This document shows positions 1 through 9,032 of a stretch of DNA of 64,000 bases, in pieces. The notes below the pieces were generated by a model. That model made no database searches. It was not told the origin of the DNA and saw only the letters and a program-made list of their open reading frames with translations. The translations under genes were made by a program, and so were the position numbers. Position 1 is the first letter of the stretch. Each line of letters begins with the position of its first letter. Source of the DNA: Candidatus Rifleibacteriota bacterium (GTDB lineage: Bacteria; Muiribacteriota; Ozemobacteria; Ozemobacterales; Ozemobacteraceae); the NCBI GenBank assembly GCA_905236675.1, contig CAJOND010000004.1, positions 1 to 64,000 on the forward strand, read 5' to 3'.

Positions 1-132
1 TTTTTAGACTTTTTATCCATTTCTATAAAATATAAATTTTCCCAAATTATATTTTTTATTATTCCAAAATACTTGTATGAGTTTTTGGACAGCCTCTGAG
101 GGAGGGAATTAAAGAAAGGGACGAGATAGTAA
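1..132. other. Non-coding window edge
   Basis: No gene is visible. The stretch lies downstream of the minus-strand NfeD-like gene. It is very AT-rich up to about 80, then carries a repeat end (see the repeat at 81-131). No convincing terminator hairpin is visible for the gene that ends at 133. Confidence 0.6.
81..131. repeat. End of a dispersed MITE/REP-like repeat
   Basis: GTTTTTGGACAGCCTC at 81-96 is the reverse complement, with few changes, of the ends of the elements at 45976-46117 and 55923-56122. The adjoining GGAGGGAATTAAAG at 101-114 recurs exactly at 32685-32698, and both copies are followed by a GACGAG word (32,6xx copy: after about 70 extra bases). This looks like a shrunken or truncated copy of a dispersed element. 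The other end is not seen in the window. Confidence 0.5.
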
Positions 133-984
133 TTAAGAATTAGAAGCTAGAGCTTTATTTATTTTTCTCGTTACACGAAGAATATTGCCTTTTTTTATTC
201 CAACAACCTGAACTTTTTCACCATAAGGAATTTCTTCTTTATCAATAGATTCAGCATCGCAGATTTCAAATCTGCCTGATACAGTTACCTGAATTTGCCC
301 AGTTCCTTCTTTAGGAATACGTAAGTATACAGTTCCTACCTTGCCAAGAGCAGAAGATATTTTTTTGTTTCCGCTCGAACTCATTCTCATTACTGCTTGA
401 GTCATTTTTGTAAAAACAAAAGCTGTAATCGTTCCACAAATAAAACCGACTATAGTTGCAATAAAGGTATTTATTCCACTATATCTAGTTAAACCTAATC
501 CAATCAAGCCAAATACCATAAGAAAAGCACTGATATTCTGAACAGAAAATTCTATTTGTTTCGAACCTTTTCTTATATGTATATCATTAGAGGATATTAC
601 TTCTGTTAGTGTGTTGTCCGAAGTATCTGCATGTACATCAACCGAATCAGCATTAACATCTACATCTCCATCTAAATCATTTACAGAAGTAGCATCAGAT
701 AAATCACCACTTTCAAAAGCATCAGTAATACCATCACCATTTAAATCAGGAAGTGAATCTACACTTGATAAACCATCTGATTCAAGAATATCTGGAACTC
801 CGTTACCGTCTAAATCCTGTAGAAGGGAACCTGACGCGTCATTAGTTCCTACAGCATCAGAGGCTCCAGAAGATAAACCCATCAACAAAGTAATAAACCT
901 AAGTATAAAAAAAATAGAACCTATAGACCCAGAAAAAAGAAAAATTACTTCCATAAAAGTTAAAGATGCAAAAAAAACACTCAT
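133..984 (-). CDS. NfeD/YuaF-like membrane protein with Ca-binding-type repeats
   Basis: The start at 984 is preferred because GGGAG lies 7 bases upstream and the neighbour's stop lies just before it; a longer reading would overlap that gene by about 70 bases. The 283-residue product has a hydrophobic segment at about 10-36, two more at about 152-194, and a C-terminal beta-rich domain at 212-274. That domain (GKVGTVYLRIPKEG, then PYGEKVQVVGIKKGNILRV) reads like the OB-fold of NfeD proteins such as YuaF, which partner flotillins. Between the first two membrane segments lies an acidic insert with DxDGNGxxDxxE-type loops at 57-68 and 80-91 and a weaker one near 102, like thrombospondin type 3 or dockerin calcium loops. 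Such an insert is unusual for NfeD. Assignment to NfeD rests on the pattern by eye; a flotillin gene lies at the other end of the window. Confidence 0.6.
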   Translation of the reverse strand: MSVFFASLTFMEVIFLFSGSIGSIFFILRFITLLMGLSSGASDAVGTNDASGSLLQDLDGNGVPDILESDGLSSVDSLPDLNGDGITDAFESGDLSDATSVNDLDGDVDVNADSVDVHADTSDNTLTEVISSNDIHIRKGSKQIEFSVQNISAFLMVFGLIGLGLTRYSGINTFIATIVGFICGTITAFVFTKMTQAVMRMSSSGNKKISSALGKVGTVYLRIPKEGTGQIQVTVSGRFEICDAESIDKEEIPYGEKVQVVGIKKGNILRVTRKINKALASNS

Positions 985-988
985 ATAA

Positions 989-3301
989 TTACTCCCATTC
1001 ATAAGGAGAGCCCTGTTGCATTGCCCAAGTTGCAGCTTCTCTCCAACCTTTATCAAAATCAGAAAAATTTAAGTTGAAAATATCTTTTAAACAAGTATCA
1101 AAATCACTACCATCACTAATTTTTGTAATCATTTCAATCATTTTCTTAGATCCCTTGCCAAGGCCTGATTTTTTCACCAAATAACAGGACATGAGATATG
1201 ATTGAGCAGTAACTGTTTCCAAAATTGCTGGAGTAGTATAATTTTCTGTAAAAATATTATTAATCATATTTAAAGAAGCTAAATTTGCAGTTTTTGCTTC
1301 AATACTTTTATTAGCCACAAACAATCTATATCTAAGAGTATATTTACTTCCAGCTAAGATTTCAGATAAGCCTACCTGCATCCAATAATTTTTCGATTCT
1401 GCATTTTTTGCATTCTGACAGATATGGTTAATTAAGTATTTGCCTAATGCACTAGCTAAAAGATGACCTGGATATTCTTCTACAAGTTTCTCTAATTCTT
1501 CTTCGCTAAAAGAATCAAAATTTGCAAGAATAATATTACGAATCATTTCTGTATCATAATAATTGGAAGTAACAGTTATAAGGTCCTTTTTAGAATCATA
1601 TTTTACAATCATTGGACCCATGTTTTCTGCCGATATTAATCTTATATTTACAGGATCTTTTATTGAACCTATTTTTGAAGCTATACGGCTATACATACCA
1701 TTAAGCTCATTGAGGAGCATATCTCTTCCTCTAGCATCAATACCGTCGCCTAGAGATATTTTAAAATTCCCCATTACAACAGAAGAACCGATACTGCCTG
1801 GACTCTGAACTATTTCGGGTTCTTTTTCTGGTTGTTTTATTATTTTTTCTGGAACTTTCATAGCTATAAAGCCCTGTGATAATTGAGAAAGTTTATTATT
1901 TATCCGAGCATAAAGATTTTTATCTTCTTGTTCTAGTATTGGAAGAGCAACAAAAAACCGTAAAATATCTATACGGTTAGGATTTAATTTAAATCCCTTG
2001 CTTAGCCATTCTATTCCCTCTCTAAGATTGTTAGTTTTAAAACAATAATTAGCTTCCATATAGCAATACATACTTTTTTCACCAGATCTAGACTTCCAGA
2101 AATCCAATGCTTTTCTTGCATCAGTTTTTCTACCTACTTCCAGAGTTAATGATATATATTTTGGATAAGCTTCAGGATCAGAAAAAGGTAAAGAATTTGT
2201 CGCTTCATCAAGAATCAGATTTACTTCATCCATTCTGCCATCTTGCAAAGCGAATTCACAAGCCACCAGATTAACAGATGGTAAGTTATAACCTCTTTTA
2301 AAGGCATTAACAAGTCTACGGGCAGCTTTTTCTAAGTCATTTTTCTGAATCATGTATTTAACCCAGAGTAATTCAATTTCAGGGTTTCCAGGATCACGTT
2401 TGCCTGCTTCCTGTAAAGCATCACCCGCTTCTTTGGTTTTATGAAGATCAAGTAGAATTCGTGCTTCTGTTATATAGCCATCTGCTGAATTTGGATTCTG
2501 ATTATTATATTGTTCAACTATATTTAATGCTTTTTCCCATTGATCATAGTCATAAAGTGCTCTAAAATAAGTGCCTCCAAAAGTTGCAGGATGAAAATCA
2601 TTTATCATGGCTTTTGCAAACAATAACAATGAATTGTGAGGATCACTTTTGATGTTATCTTCTATGGTTTTCAAAGCATCTGCATTTCTACCTAGATACC
2701 AGGTACAAATAGCCGAAAGTCCATATCCGTCACCAGTTTGCGGATAACGTTTTTTATACTCTTCAGCCAATGCTAGTGCAAGATATAACTGACCTCTTTC
2801 CAAAGCTTTTAAAACAGCTTCAAAATGAAGTTTTGAATTAGAAAGTCTTTCAACAATACCAGGGAAAGTTGCAGCCAATTCAGTAAAATGTTCAGTAAGC
2901 TTTGCAGGATCAACCGGAATAGGTCTAGGCTTTTGAGGTAACCTAGACAAATAACGCTGAGCTGTTTTATTAGTTAATGTTACAGCACAGGCTTTTCTAA
3001 ACCATTCAGAAGCAAGAAACAGTCTGTCGGCTTTTACTTCTATCATTCCAAGCATATTAAGCAAATTAACACTTCTGTTGCCATCAAAATATAGTCTTAA
3101 AGAGTATAATCTTGCATCATTCAGATTTCCATTTTCTAAGCATTGTTTAGCTCTCTCGAAAAGTTCCTGAGGCTCTAGATAATTAGGTTTATCATAAGCT
3201 TCTCGTGCCTGAGGCGATGATTCTTCAGAATCTTCTGCGAAAGAAAAGGATGCCCAAAAAACAAAAAATAATGTAATAAATATAATTGATGTTTTCTTCA
3301 T
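989..3301 (-). CDS. Exported TPR protein with degenerate peptidase-MA-like C-terminal domain
   Basis: The 770-residue protein begins with a signal peptide (about residues 1-22, ending FSFA). Residues 45-460 are helical repeats of TPR type (for example DLHKTKEAGDALQEAGKRDP and LREGIEWLSKGFKLNPNRID). After a Pro/Glu linker near 490-505 comes a roughly 260-residue domain. Its layout resembles peptidase-MA-type gluzincin domains: a beta-rich start, a helix where HExxH is expected, then long helices ending FSDFDKGWREAA. No HExxH is present; the helix reads GHLLASALGKYLINH, so activity is unlikely. The gene ends 4 bases before the NfeD-like start, so the two are probably co-transcribed. Likely role: periplasmic or outer-membrane scaffold (inference). 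Confidence 0.6.
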   Translation of the reverse strand: MKKTSIIFITLFFVFWASFSFAEDSEESSPQAREAYDKPNYLEPQELFERAKQCLENGNLNDARLYSLRLYFDGNRSVNLLNMLGMIEVKADRLFLASEWFRKACAVTLTNKTAQRYLSRLPQKPRPIPVDPAKLTEHFTELAATFPGIVERLSNSKLHFEAVLKALERGQLYLALALAEEYKKRYPQTGDGYGLSAICTWYLGRNADALKTIEDNIKSDPHNSLLLFAKAMINDFHPATFGGTYFRALYDYDQWEKALNIVEQYNNQNPNSADGYITEARILLDLHKTKEAGDALQEAGKRDPGNPEIELLWVKYMIQKNDLEKAARRLVNAFKRGYNLPSVNLVACEFALQDGRMDEVNLILDEATNSLPFSDPEAYPKYISLTLEVGRKTDARKALDFWKSRSGEKSMYCYMEANYCFKTNNLREGIEWLSKGFKLNPNRIDILRFFVALPILEQEDKNLYARINNKLSQLSQGFIAMKVPEKIIKQPEKEPEIVQSPGSIGSSVVMGNFKISLGDGIDARGRDMLLNELNGMYSRIASKIGSIKDPVNIRLISAENMGPMIVKYDSKKDLITVTSNYYDTEMIRNIILANFDSFSEEELEKLVEEYPGHLLASALGKYLINHICQNAKNAESKNYWMQVGLSEILAGSKYTLRYRLFVANKSIEAKTANLASLNMINNIFTENYTTPAILETVTAQSYLMSCYLVKKSGLGKGSKKMIEMITKISDGSDFDTCLKDIFNLNFSDFDKGWREAATWAMQQGSPYEWE

Positions 3302-3546
3302 AACATTGATTATATCAAATTATTTTTTTGTTACAAGCAAAAAAGACTATTGAAAAATCTAATAAAATATTAGAAAATAGAAATTAGTGTTGAACGATAC
3401 TGAGTAACATATAATTATTGCTTCTATATAGCCAAATATCTTTATAGGAGCTTATAATGACATGTTAAAAGAAAGAATTTTTTTAAACTTGTCTGTTAAT
3501 TAATGTTGTTTAGTATAGTTAAAATTTTAAGAGGAGAAAAAATAAA

Positions 3547-3795
3547 ATGGCAGTAAAATTATTTGTAGGAAACCTTCCTTTTAGCGTTGACAATGCAAAA
3601 CTTAGTGAAGAATTTGCAAAATTTGGCGAAGTAGTAAGTGCAAATGTTGTTATGGATAAAAATTCAAAACGTTCAAAAGGCTTTGGTTTTGTAGAACTAG
3701 CTACAAAAGAAGCTGCAGATGCTGCTATAACAGGCATGAACGAACAGGAAATGGGTGGTAGAAAGCTAACAGTCAGCATGGCTAAGAAACAGTGA
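3547..3795 (+). CDS. Small RRM RNA-binding protein
   Basis: 82 residues, essentially one RNA recognition motif. RNP2 is LFVGNL at 5-10 and RNP1 is KGFGFVEL at 44-51, with the aromatic residues that stack on RNA. Such single-RRM proteins occur in cyanobacteria and many other bacteria and are often cold-induced; they bind single-stranded RNA. The start has AGAGGAG nearby. The 245-base upstream gap has no other gene and could be a long leader, which would fit post-transcriptional control, but I see no defined structure. The downstream gene starts at a GTG overlapping this gene's stop, so translation is probably coupled. Confidence 0.9.
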   Translation: MAVKLFVGNLPFSVDNAKLSEEFAKFGEVVSANVVMDKNSKRSKGFGFVELATKEAADAAITGMNEQEMGGRKLTVSMAKKQ

Positions 3796-4508
3796 ATGAC
3801 GAGTTATTAAAAAAAATAAAAATAGCAGGAGCAAAAAACTTTAATGCTTATGCTCAGAAGATACTAGAAGCTTCGGCAAATCATGGGGCTTTCGGAATGG
3901 AAATGGTCGATATGCTCCATGATCAGCTTCCAAGAACTTCTTGTGATAATTGCGGGAAATGCTGTAATTCTATCTCTCTTTACTCTTTGGAATATCATAG
4001 AGTTATGCGTGAGATAATGGCAAAATGGCAACCAGAACGAATTTTAAGATTAATCAAATCTTTGCTTTGTTTTGATTTAAGACAAGCTAAAGTTGGGGAT
4101 GAAAAACGCTTAAGATGCGTTTTCAGAGATGATGTAACAAAAGTTTGTCTTGTTCACCCAGTCAGGCCATTTGCCTGCCGAATTTTTGGTCTTTTAAAAG
4201 AAGATGGTCTTAGAGAATGCAATAATGTAAAAGATCTATCTTTACCAGAACAAACAGTAAAAGAAGAATATTTAATTAATCTACAGACAAGAATACTAGA
4301 AAACTCAGAAAGCTTTGAACCTTTTGAGGGGAAAGGCGAAATCCACTTTTTCCCATTTGAATTCTGGTTTTTCAGATACTTGTTTTCACCAGAACGAGCC
4401 TTACAAATCTATCGAGAAATATTAGTTCCTCTTTCTACTCCATTAACAAAAATGTGGGAAAAGCAGGAACACTTACCAGATATACTTCCAGACGATTATG
4501 AATCATAA
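3792..4508 (+). CDS. YkgJ-type cysteine cluster protein
   Basis: 238 residues from a GTG start whose last bases overlap the RRM gene's TGA (GTGA); no ATG in frame is better placed. CxxCxxCC at residues 51-58 (CDNCGKCC) and the later CVFRDDVTKVCLVHPVRPFACRIFG are the signature of the YkgJ/UPF0153 family, thought to bind zinc or an Fe-S cluster. Function is unknown for the family. The overlap with the RRM gene suggests a two-gene unit and a possible RNA-related role, but this is only context. Confidence 0.8.
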   Translation: MNDELLKKIKIAGAKNFNAYAQKILEASANHGAFGMEMVDMLHDQLPRTSCDNCGKCCNSISLYSLEYHRVMREIMAKWQPERILRLIKSLLCFDLRQAKVGDEKRLRCVFRDDVTKVCLVHPVRPFACRIFGLLKEDGLRECNNVKDLSLPEQTVKEEYLINLQTRILENSESFEPFEGKGEIHFFPFEFWFFRYLFSPERALQIYREILVPLSTPLTKMWEKQEHLPDILPDDYES

Positions 4509-4518
4509 AAGGATAACC

Positions 4519-5424
4519 ATGAAAATCAAACTACTATTTATAGCATTATTTACACTATTATTTTGCGTTGCTTTACAGGCCCAAACTCCCGAAGAACTAA
4601 TAAATAAACACATAGTCGATGTTTCTATTCCAGACAATAAAGATATCAAAACCTTTTCGATGGATTTAACCATTAGTACAGACAGTGGAGACTATCTTAG
4701 TCAAATCAGGTATGATAATGGAAAAGTTGCTTTTAACTGTTTTGATAAAGATTCTACTCCATTATTCATCTCGAGAGATTCCAATGTAATTTTTAACGAT
4801 GCACTTAATTCCAAAGTTTGTTTGATGAAAGAAAATATAATGATTATTAAGGCTGTATATGAAGATAATCAATTTAATGCTAATTTTAATTTTCATCAGC
4901 CAAACGAAGAAGAAAAAAACAATATGATTAGGATTGATTTTCTTAAATTAGCTAAACAAGCTATGAATAATATTAAATCAACTAAAGATAAAGATTTAAT
5001 AATAATTGAAGGAAAATCAGAAAAAGATTCATCTTTAATTAGTGTCATAAATCCAAAAGATTCTTTTCCATTAAAGAAAATGACTATCAAAAGTGAAGGC
5101 TTTAATATTATTTTTGAAAACATTAAAGTAAATTCAAAAATAGATGATTCTTTATTTGCTTTTAAAGAAATTGATTTAAGAGCATCTGGAATTATGGTTG
5201 ATGATCTTACTAATAATCAGAATGATAATATTCTTGCTAATATGCAGATGCTTCAGAATCTAATGATATCAGCAATGACAAGAATGGCTTTCAGTGAACC
5301 AGATATACAAAAAGAATTGGAAAAAATGATAAATACAAATGAATCTATAGACTGGGCACATTTAAAAGCAGTTGATGTAATAAAATCTGCCAAATTAAGA
5401 AGATTATATAAACCTTTTAAATAA
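4519..5424 (+). CDS. Exported LolA-like protein
   Basis: The ATG at 4519 is chosen over the one at 4498 because AAAGGA precedes it and a signal peptide follows at once (about residues 1-22, ending ALQAQ). The 301-residue product alternates beta strands (MDLTISTDSGDYLSQIRYDN, then VAFNCFDKDS) in the manner of the LolA/LolB half-barrel that carries lipoproteins across the periplasm. No diagnostic motif is present, so this is fold-level recognition only. It ends one base before the convergent PorV-like gene ends, with no spacer and no shared terminator hairpin visible. Confidence 0.45.
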   Translation: MKIKLLFIALFTLLFCVALQAQTPEELINKHIVDVSIPDNKDIKTFSMDLTISTDSGDYLSQIRYDNGKVAFNCFDKDSTPLFISRDSNVIFNDALNSKVCLMKENIMIIKAVYEDNQFNANFNFHQPNEEEKNNMIRIDFLKLAKQAMNNIKSTKDKDLIIIEGKSEKDSSLISVINPKDSFPLKKMTIKSEGFNIIFENIKVNSKIDDSLFAFKEIDLRASGIMVDDLTNNQNDNILANMQMLQNLMISAMTRMAFSEPDIQKELEKMINTNESIDWAHLKAVDVIKSAKLRRLYKPFK

Positions 5425-6531
5425 TTAGAATCTAAGAGAAGCGTCAACAGCATACCGTCTATCTTCTCTATCTCCAGGTCTTATCCCTAATTCTTCACCA
5501 TAGGTAGCTGCACTGATAGTCAAATCATTCCATGAATAATCGATACCGCCAGTCAAATAACCACCTTTTACCCCGGCAAGGAAATGACAACCTCTTGCAA
5601 TTTCGATTCTTGTGCCTAATCTAACTTTATTCAAAAAATTAATATGAGAACCATCATCAAAATATTCACAAGCCAGAACAAGTTTATCTTTTCTTTTTTG
5701 CTCACCTGGCAAAGGTTTAATTGATGTGCCTATAGAATAATATCTTGTAAGTCTTCCAGCTTCATCAGAGAATTTAGACTCAAAAACATTTCCCACAAAG
5801 GCTCCAATAGTTGGCTGAATAGGATTGGTTATCTGCCATAAGACACCAAAATCCATATCAAATGCTAATCCTGTTCTGTCGGTATCTTTGAGAGCACTTG
5901 GAGTTAATGCTGCAAAATCTCTAGCAGCATAAGATGTTTCCGTCATTTTCCTAGTAGCTATTTTTAAAGTAGTACCCCACCAGCCTGCTGCTTTATCATT
6001 AAATACAGTCTGACTATCATCTTCAAAAGGTCTGGAAAAAGATCCAGTAAACACACAATCTTTATAAACTGATGATTTTACTCTTGGACTAGTGGGATTT
6101 TCAACGGAATAAAACTGATAGTCATCGTATCTCACCGACAGTCCATACCCATTTTTCCCTATATAGTAAGCAGTATTTGCCCATCGTTGATAGCCTGTTT
6201 TACCCATTATACCCATAAGATGTTTATTGTTAGAGCTACGGGTTGCAGCAGTATCGCTATTATTTAAAGAATCAACATGGTCTATTACATCACTAAAATC
6301 AGTATTTCTTGAAAATGTTGGAGTAAGAACAGAGTAAGATTCTTCTTGCAAACTTAATCCCGCAGGATTCCTATAAAGAGATAAATAATCATCAGAAATA
6401 GTAACAGATACTCCCCCCATTCCCAATGATCGAGCATTTTCATAGAAACCAGGCTGAGAGGCATTTACAGATGAGTTTATCTGCAAAGAAAGTATTGTTA
6501 TCCAAAAGAGTTTAAGCAGATTTTTTTTCAT
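5425..6531 (-). CDS. PorV/PorQ-like outer membrane beta-barrel protein
   Basis: 368 residues with a signal peptide (about 1-24). The opening of the mature part (ARSLGMGGVSVTISDDYLSL, then YRNPAGL) is the hallmark of the PorV/PorQ/UPF0164 barrel family: a Gly-rich first strand followed by an Asn-Pro-Ala turn. Alternating strands follow, and the chain ends in Phe (YAVDASLRF), as expected for a BAM substrate. Its start overlaps the stop of the lipoprotein gene above (TAATG), so the two are translationally coupled. PorV proteins belong to type IX secretion in Bacteroidota, but similar barrels occur widely without it, and no other type IX component is seen here. Confidence 0.75.
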   Translation of the reverse strand: MKKNLLKLFWITILSLQINSSVNASQPGFYENARSLGMGGVSVTISDDYLSLYRNPAGLSLQEESYSVLTPTFSRNTDFSDVIDHVDSLNNSDTAATRSSNNKHLMGIMGKTGYQRWANTAYYIGKNGYGLSVRYDDYQFYSVENPTSPRVKSSVYKDCVFTGSFSRPFEDDSQTVFNDKAAGWWGTTLKIATRKMTETSYAARDFAALTPSALKDTDRTGLAFDMDFGVLWQITNPIQPTIGAFVGNVFESKFSDEAGRLTRYYSIGTSIKPLPGEQKRKDKLVLACEYFDDGSHINFLNKVRLGTRIEIARGCHFLAGVKGGYLTGGIDYSWNDLTISAATYGEELGIRPGDREDRRYAVDASLRF

Positions 6532-7364
6532 TATTCCGTACCATCTAATGCCATAATAGCTGTTTTAAATTCACTAACCGAATTATTGTATTTTAAGTTA
6601 ATATCTTTTATTCGTTGCCCAAAATCTCCTACTGCAACGATAGTATTATAATTAGCCTGAGTGTAAGTTCCCGACTTTGTTATTGAATCAAATGGAGACA
6701 TCGTTTGCCAAGTTGTGCCTCTTCCGCTTAAGGCTATTGACAATTCTATATATGCCTTTTCCAATGAATAAGGTGAAGCAGATGAACTTAGTTTTGAATA
6801 TAAGACTTCCCAACTTTCTGTTTTTGAATCATTTGTAGTGAAATTAATCTGGTCAGGATTATCTAACTTGGAATTTAAATTTGTATCATATTTTTCTTGA
6901 ATGGTTTTTGCGGCTGATACGGAAGCTAACAATGAACGGAACAACAAATCGTCATTTGTAGGCTCATTTATTAAAGCCATGTCATTTATAGCTTTATTTA
7001 AGTTTTCAAGACTATTAATTTTTTTTGATGCATGAAAAACAGAAGAAGAAGAATTAGGTGCCAACAAATCATTTTGAAGAGCATTTAATATTGAGAACAT
7101 ATCAAAGCCAGCTAATCCAGCATAAGCAGAGGCTCTTCCACGTCTAGCACTATCCGGGGCACCTTTTTCTAACGCTCTGTCAAAACGATTCAAGGCTGTT
7201 GCATAATCTGCTTCTGCAAGTCTGTCATTGCCTTCGCTAATTAAATCATTGGCAGTTGTTGTATTTACACTACTATCTATAGCCTCAAACATATTACAAC
7301 CGCTAACTAAAAGCGTTACAGCTAATAGAAAAACAGAGCAAAGTCTTTTATTTTTAGCTTTCAT
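6531..7364 (-). CDS. TPR lipoprotein
   Basis: The start at 7364 (MKAKNKRLCSVFLL) gives a proper lipoprotein signal peptide; a longer reading to 7406 adds 14 residues before it and is less likely. The lipobox is LVSGC with Cys near residue 24. Residues about 40-75 form a TPR unit (LISEGNDRLAEADYATALNR), followed by helical sequence without known motifs. 277 residues. It is coupled to the PorV-like barrel gene, so it may be an accessory of that barrel, as TPR lipoproteins often are for outer-membrane machines. Function otherwise unknown. Confidence 0.7.
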   Translation of the reverse strand: MKAKNKRLCSVFLLAVTLLVSGCNMFEAIDSSVNTTTANDLISEGNDRLAEADYATALNRFDRALEKGAPDSARRGRASAYAGLAGFDMFSILNALQNDLLAPNSSSSVFHASKKINSLENLNKAINDMALINEPTNDDLLFRSLLASVSAAKTIQEKYDTNLNSKLDNPDQINFTTNDSKTESWEVLYSKLSSSASPYSLEKAYIELSIALSGRGTTWQTMSPFDSITKSGTYTQANYNTIVAVGDFGQRIKDINLKYNNSVSEFKTAIMALDGTE

Positions 7365-7435
7365 AATTACACCAAATAGAAATTCTTGTGCAACTATCGA
7401 CAACATTCTATAAAAGATAAACGATTTTTAAAGAT

Positions 7436-7690
7436 TTAAGATGAAAGATTGAAGAAGGAAGCTGAAAAATGAGAATTGAGAGATGAAAAATGAGAGATAT
7501 AAGATATAAGACCATAAATGGAGATAGAAGAGAGCAAGAGAGCTGAAAGCAAAGCTTGGCAAGGGAGAAAGGTATAGGGAGGAGGGAGGAGGGAGGAGGG
7601 AAGCTGAAAACTGTAAACTGAGAATTGAGAGATGAGAGTTGAGGAATTAGAGTTGAGGAATTAGAGCTAAGAGCGGGAGAGCTGAGAGCC
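7436..7690. repeat. Purine-rich imperfect repeat tract
   Basis: On the plus strand this tract is nearly all purine plus T, built from variants of GAGAATTGAGAGATGAGAG, GAGTTGAGGAATTAGA and GATATAAGATATAAGA, with a run of GGAGGAGGGAGGAGGGA at 7581-7599. The gap from 7365 to 7754 holds this tract and a terminator and no gene. Open frames across it encode only low-complexity Ser/Pro/Leu sequence and are not credible. Related sequence occurs at 9231-9270, 9561-9625 and 32625-32875. Confidence 0.8.
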
Positions 7691-7700
7691 AAGCGAAAAT

Positions 7701-7746
7701 AAAAAACTTCCCAAAGCAAAGCTTTGGAAAGTTTTTTATTTTTTTG
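7701..7746. terminator. Strong intrinsic terminator, usable on both strands
   Basis: AAAAAACTTCCCAAAGC and GCTTTGGAAAGTTTTTT form a 17-bp stem with one mismatch and an AAA loop. A-rich and T-rich flanks lie on the two sides. On the minus strand it ends the TIG lipoprotein gene at 7755. Confidence 0.85.
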
Positions 7747-7754
7747 TTTAGCTT

Positions 7755-9032
7755 TTAATTATTAGCAGAAGGCAGAGAATAGTAATTAGATGTAATAGTT
7801 GAATTACCCGTAGTTAAATAAATATTTCTGCCAGCTAAATCTTTTGAGCTGGTGAAAACAATAGTTGAAGTACTACTGGTTGACATACTTATATCAGAGC
7901 TCAATGTATTGTCTATAAACATGGAAGTGTTAGGACTTAAACAATAACCAGTAACAGTATATTTATATGTTGTACCTAATCCCAATATTCCTGAAGAATC
8001 TTTATAAACGGTAACATTGGTAATATGAGGAACAAGAGCAAGACTACTGTTTGTAATAGTTTTGTTGTTCAAATATAATTTTATTGTTGCTTGTCCTGCT
8101 GCAAAAGAGGTATTTTCCGGTATAACGAATGTAATACTAGAATCGTTCCATGACGTAATGTTTAAAACTGTATTGTCGTTAATACTCAAATACATATTGC
8201 CAGGACGTTCTGTTCCGAATCCACCGTTATATGAGTAAATTGTAACAGACTGACCAGGATATGCATAAGTTGGAGATACATTACTTATTGTTGGGTTAAA
8301 CACATTGTATTTAAAACTGCTTGTATAAGAATTACCTAACATCGCTCCTGTATCAGCAACTTTAATGCCTATTGTTGCTGAGCTATCAACTAAATTATCT
8401 GGAATTATAAATGATATTGATGTGTCAGTCCAACTTATAGGTTCAACTTCTCTGCTTACGCTAGAACTACTTGTCATACTAAATAAAACAAGGTTCTTCT
8501 TTACAGTGCCAAAACCAGAGCCTGTAATAGTCATATAACGACTGCTAGAATTATCGTAACTATTAAATACTGATGGATTAATAGAACTTACAATAGCATT
8601 TGTTAAATTACCAACCCCGAAATTGTAACGAGCAGTAACAGGTGATTGCTGTCCGTTTGCAACTACGTAAAAACTACCATTAGGATAGGTTTCCCTAGTA
8701 GATTTTACTAGATTAACCGAAATAGAATTTTCTGTCCATGAACCTCCATAATAAAGTGTTAAAGGAATTGATTGTGGGGTTGTACTTGTTTCACTAGTAT
8801 AACCATTGTAGTAAACTCTCCCTTGGTTTTGCGAACCAAAGTTTACACCTGTAAGTGTAACATTTAAATTCCCGTTAGAATCTACACTTTGAGCGATACT
8901 ACTGCTGTCACTCGGCGTAACATTGTAGATTACAGGAGTATTGTTGAGGGAACTGACACTTCCCGCGGAATTCCCGCAACCGGTAACGATAACGCAGATA
9001 ATCAACAGACACAAGGTTATTATTTTATTCAT
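7755..9032 (-). CDS. IPT/TIG-domain surface lipoprotein
   Basis: 425 residues. The lipobox is IVTGC with Cys at about residue 19. The mature part consists of three or more IPT/TIG Ig-like domains; the cues are repeated lead-ins such as PVIYNVTPSDSS, SSINPSVFNSYDN and PTISNVSPTYAYPGQ, each followed by a G-FG turn (ITGSGFGTVKKN, YNGGFGTERPG). TIG domains are binding or spacer modules. No catalytic domain is seen. It stands alone, with a strong terminator below it and a 680-base gap above. Probably outer-surface or periplasmic. Confidence 0.75.
   Translation of the reverse strand: MNKIITLCLLIICVIVTGCGNSAGSVSSLNNTPVIYNVTPSDSSSIAQSVDSNGNLNVTLTGVNFGSQNQGRVYYNGYTSETSTTPQSIPLTLYYGGSWTENSISVNLVKSTRETYPNGSFYVVANGQQSPVTARYNFGVGNLTNAIVSSINPSVFNSYDNSSSRYMTITGSGFGTVKKNLVLFSMTSSSSVSREVEPISWTDTSISFIIPDNLVDSSATIGIKVADTGAMLGNSYTSSFKYNVFNPTISNVSPTYAYPGQSVTIYSYNGGFGTERPGNMYLSINDNTVLNITSWNDSSITFVIPENTSFAAGQATIKLYLNNKTITNSSLALVPHITNVTVYKDSSGILGLGTTYKYTVTGYCLSPNTSMFIDNTLSSDISMSTSSTSTIVFTSSKDLAGRNIYLTTGNSTITSNYYSLPSANN

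Noticed and set aside
5425-6531. Evidence for a type IX secretion system
   Set aside because: PorV-like barrels occur widely without that system, and no other component appears in the window.
7408-7719. 103-residue minus-strand frame
   Set aside because: It runs through the purine-rich repeat tract and encodes only Ser/Pro/Leu low-complexity sequence.
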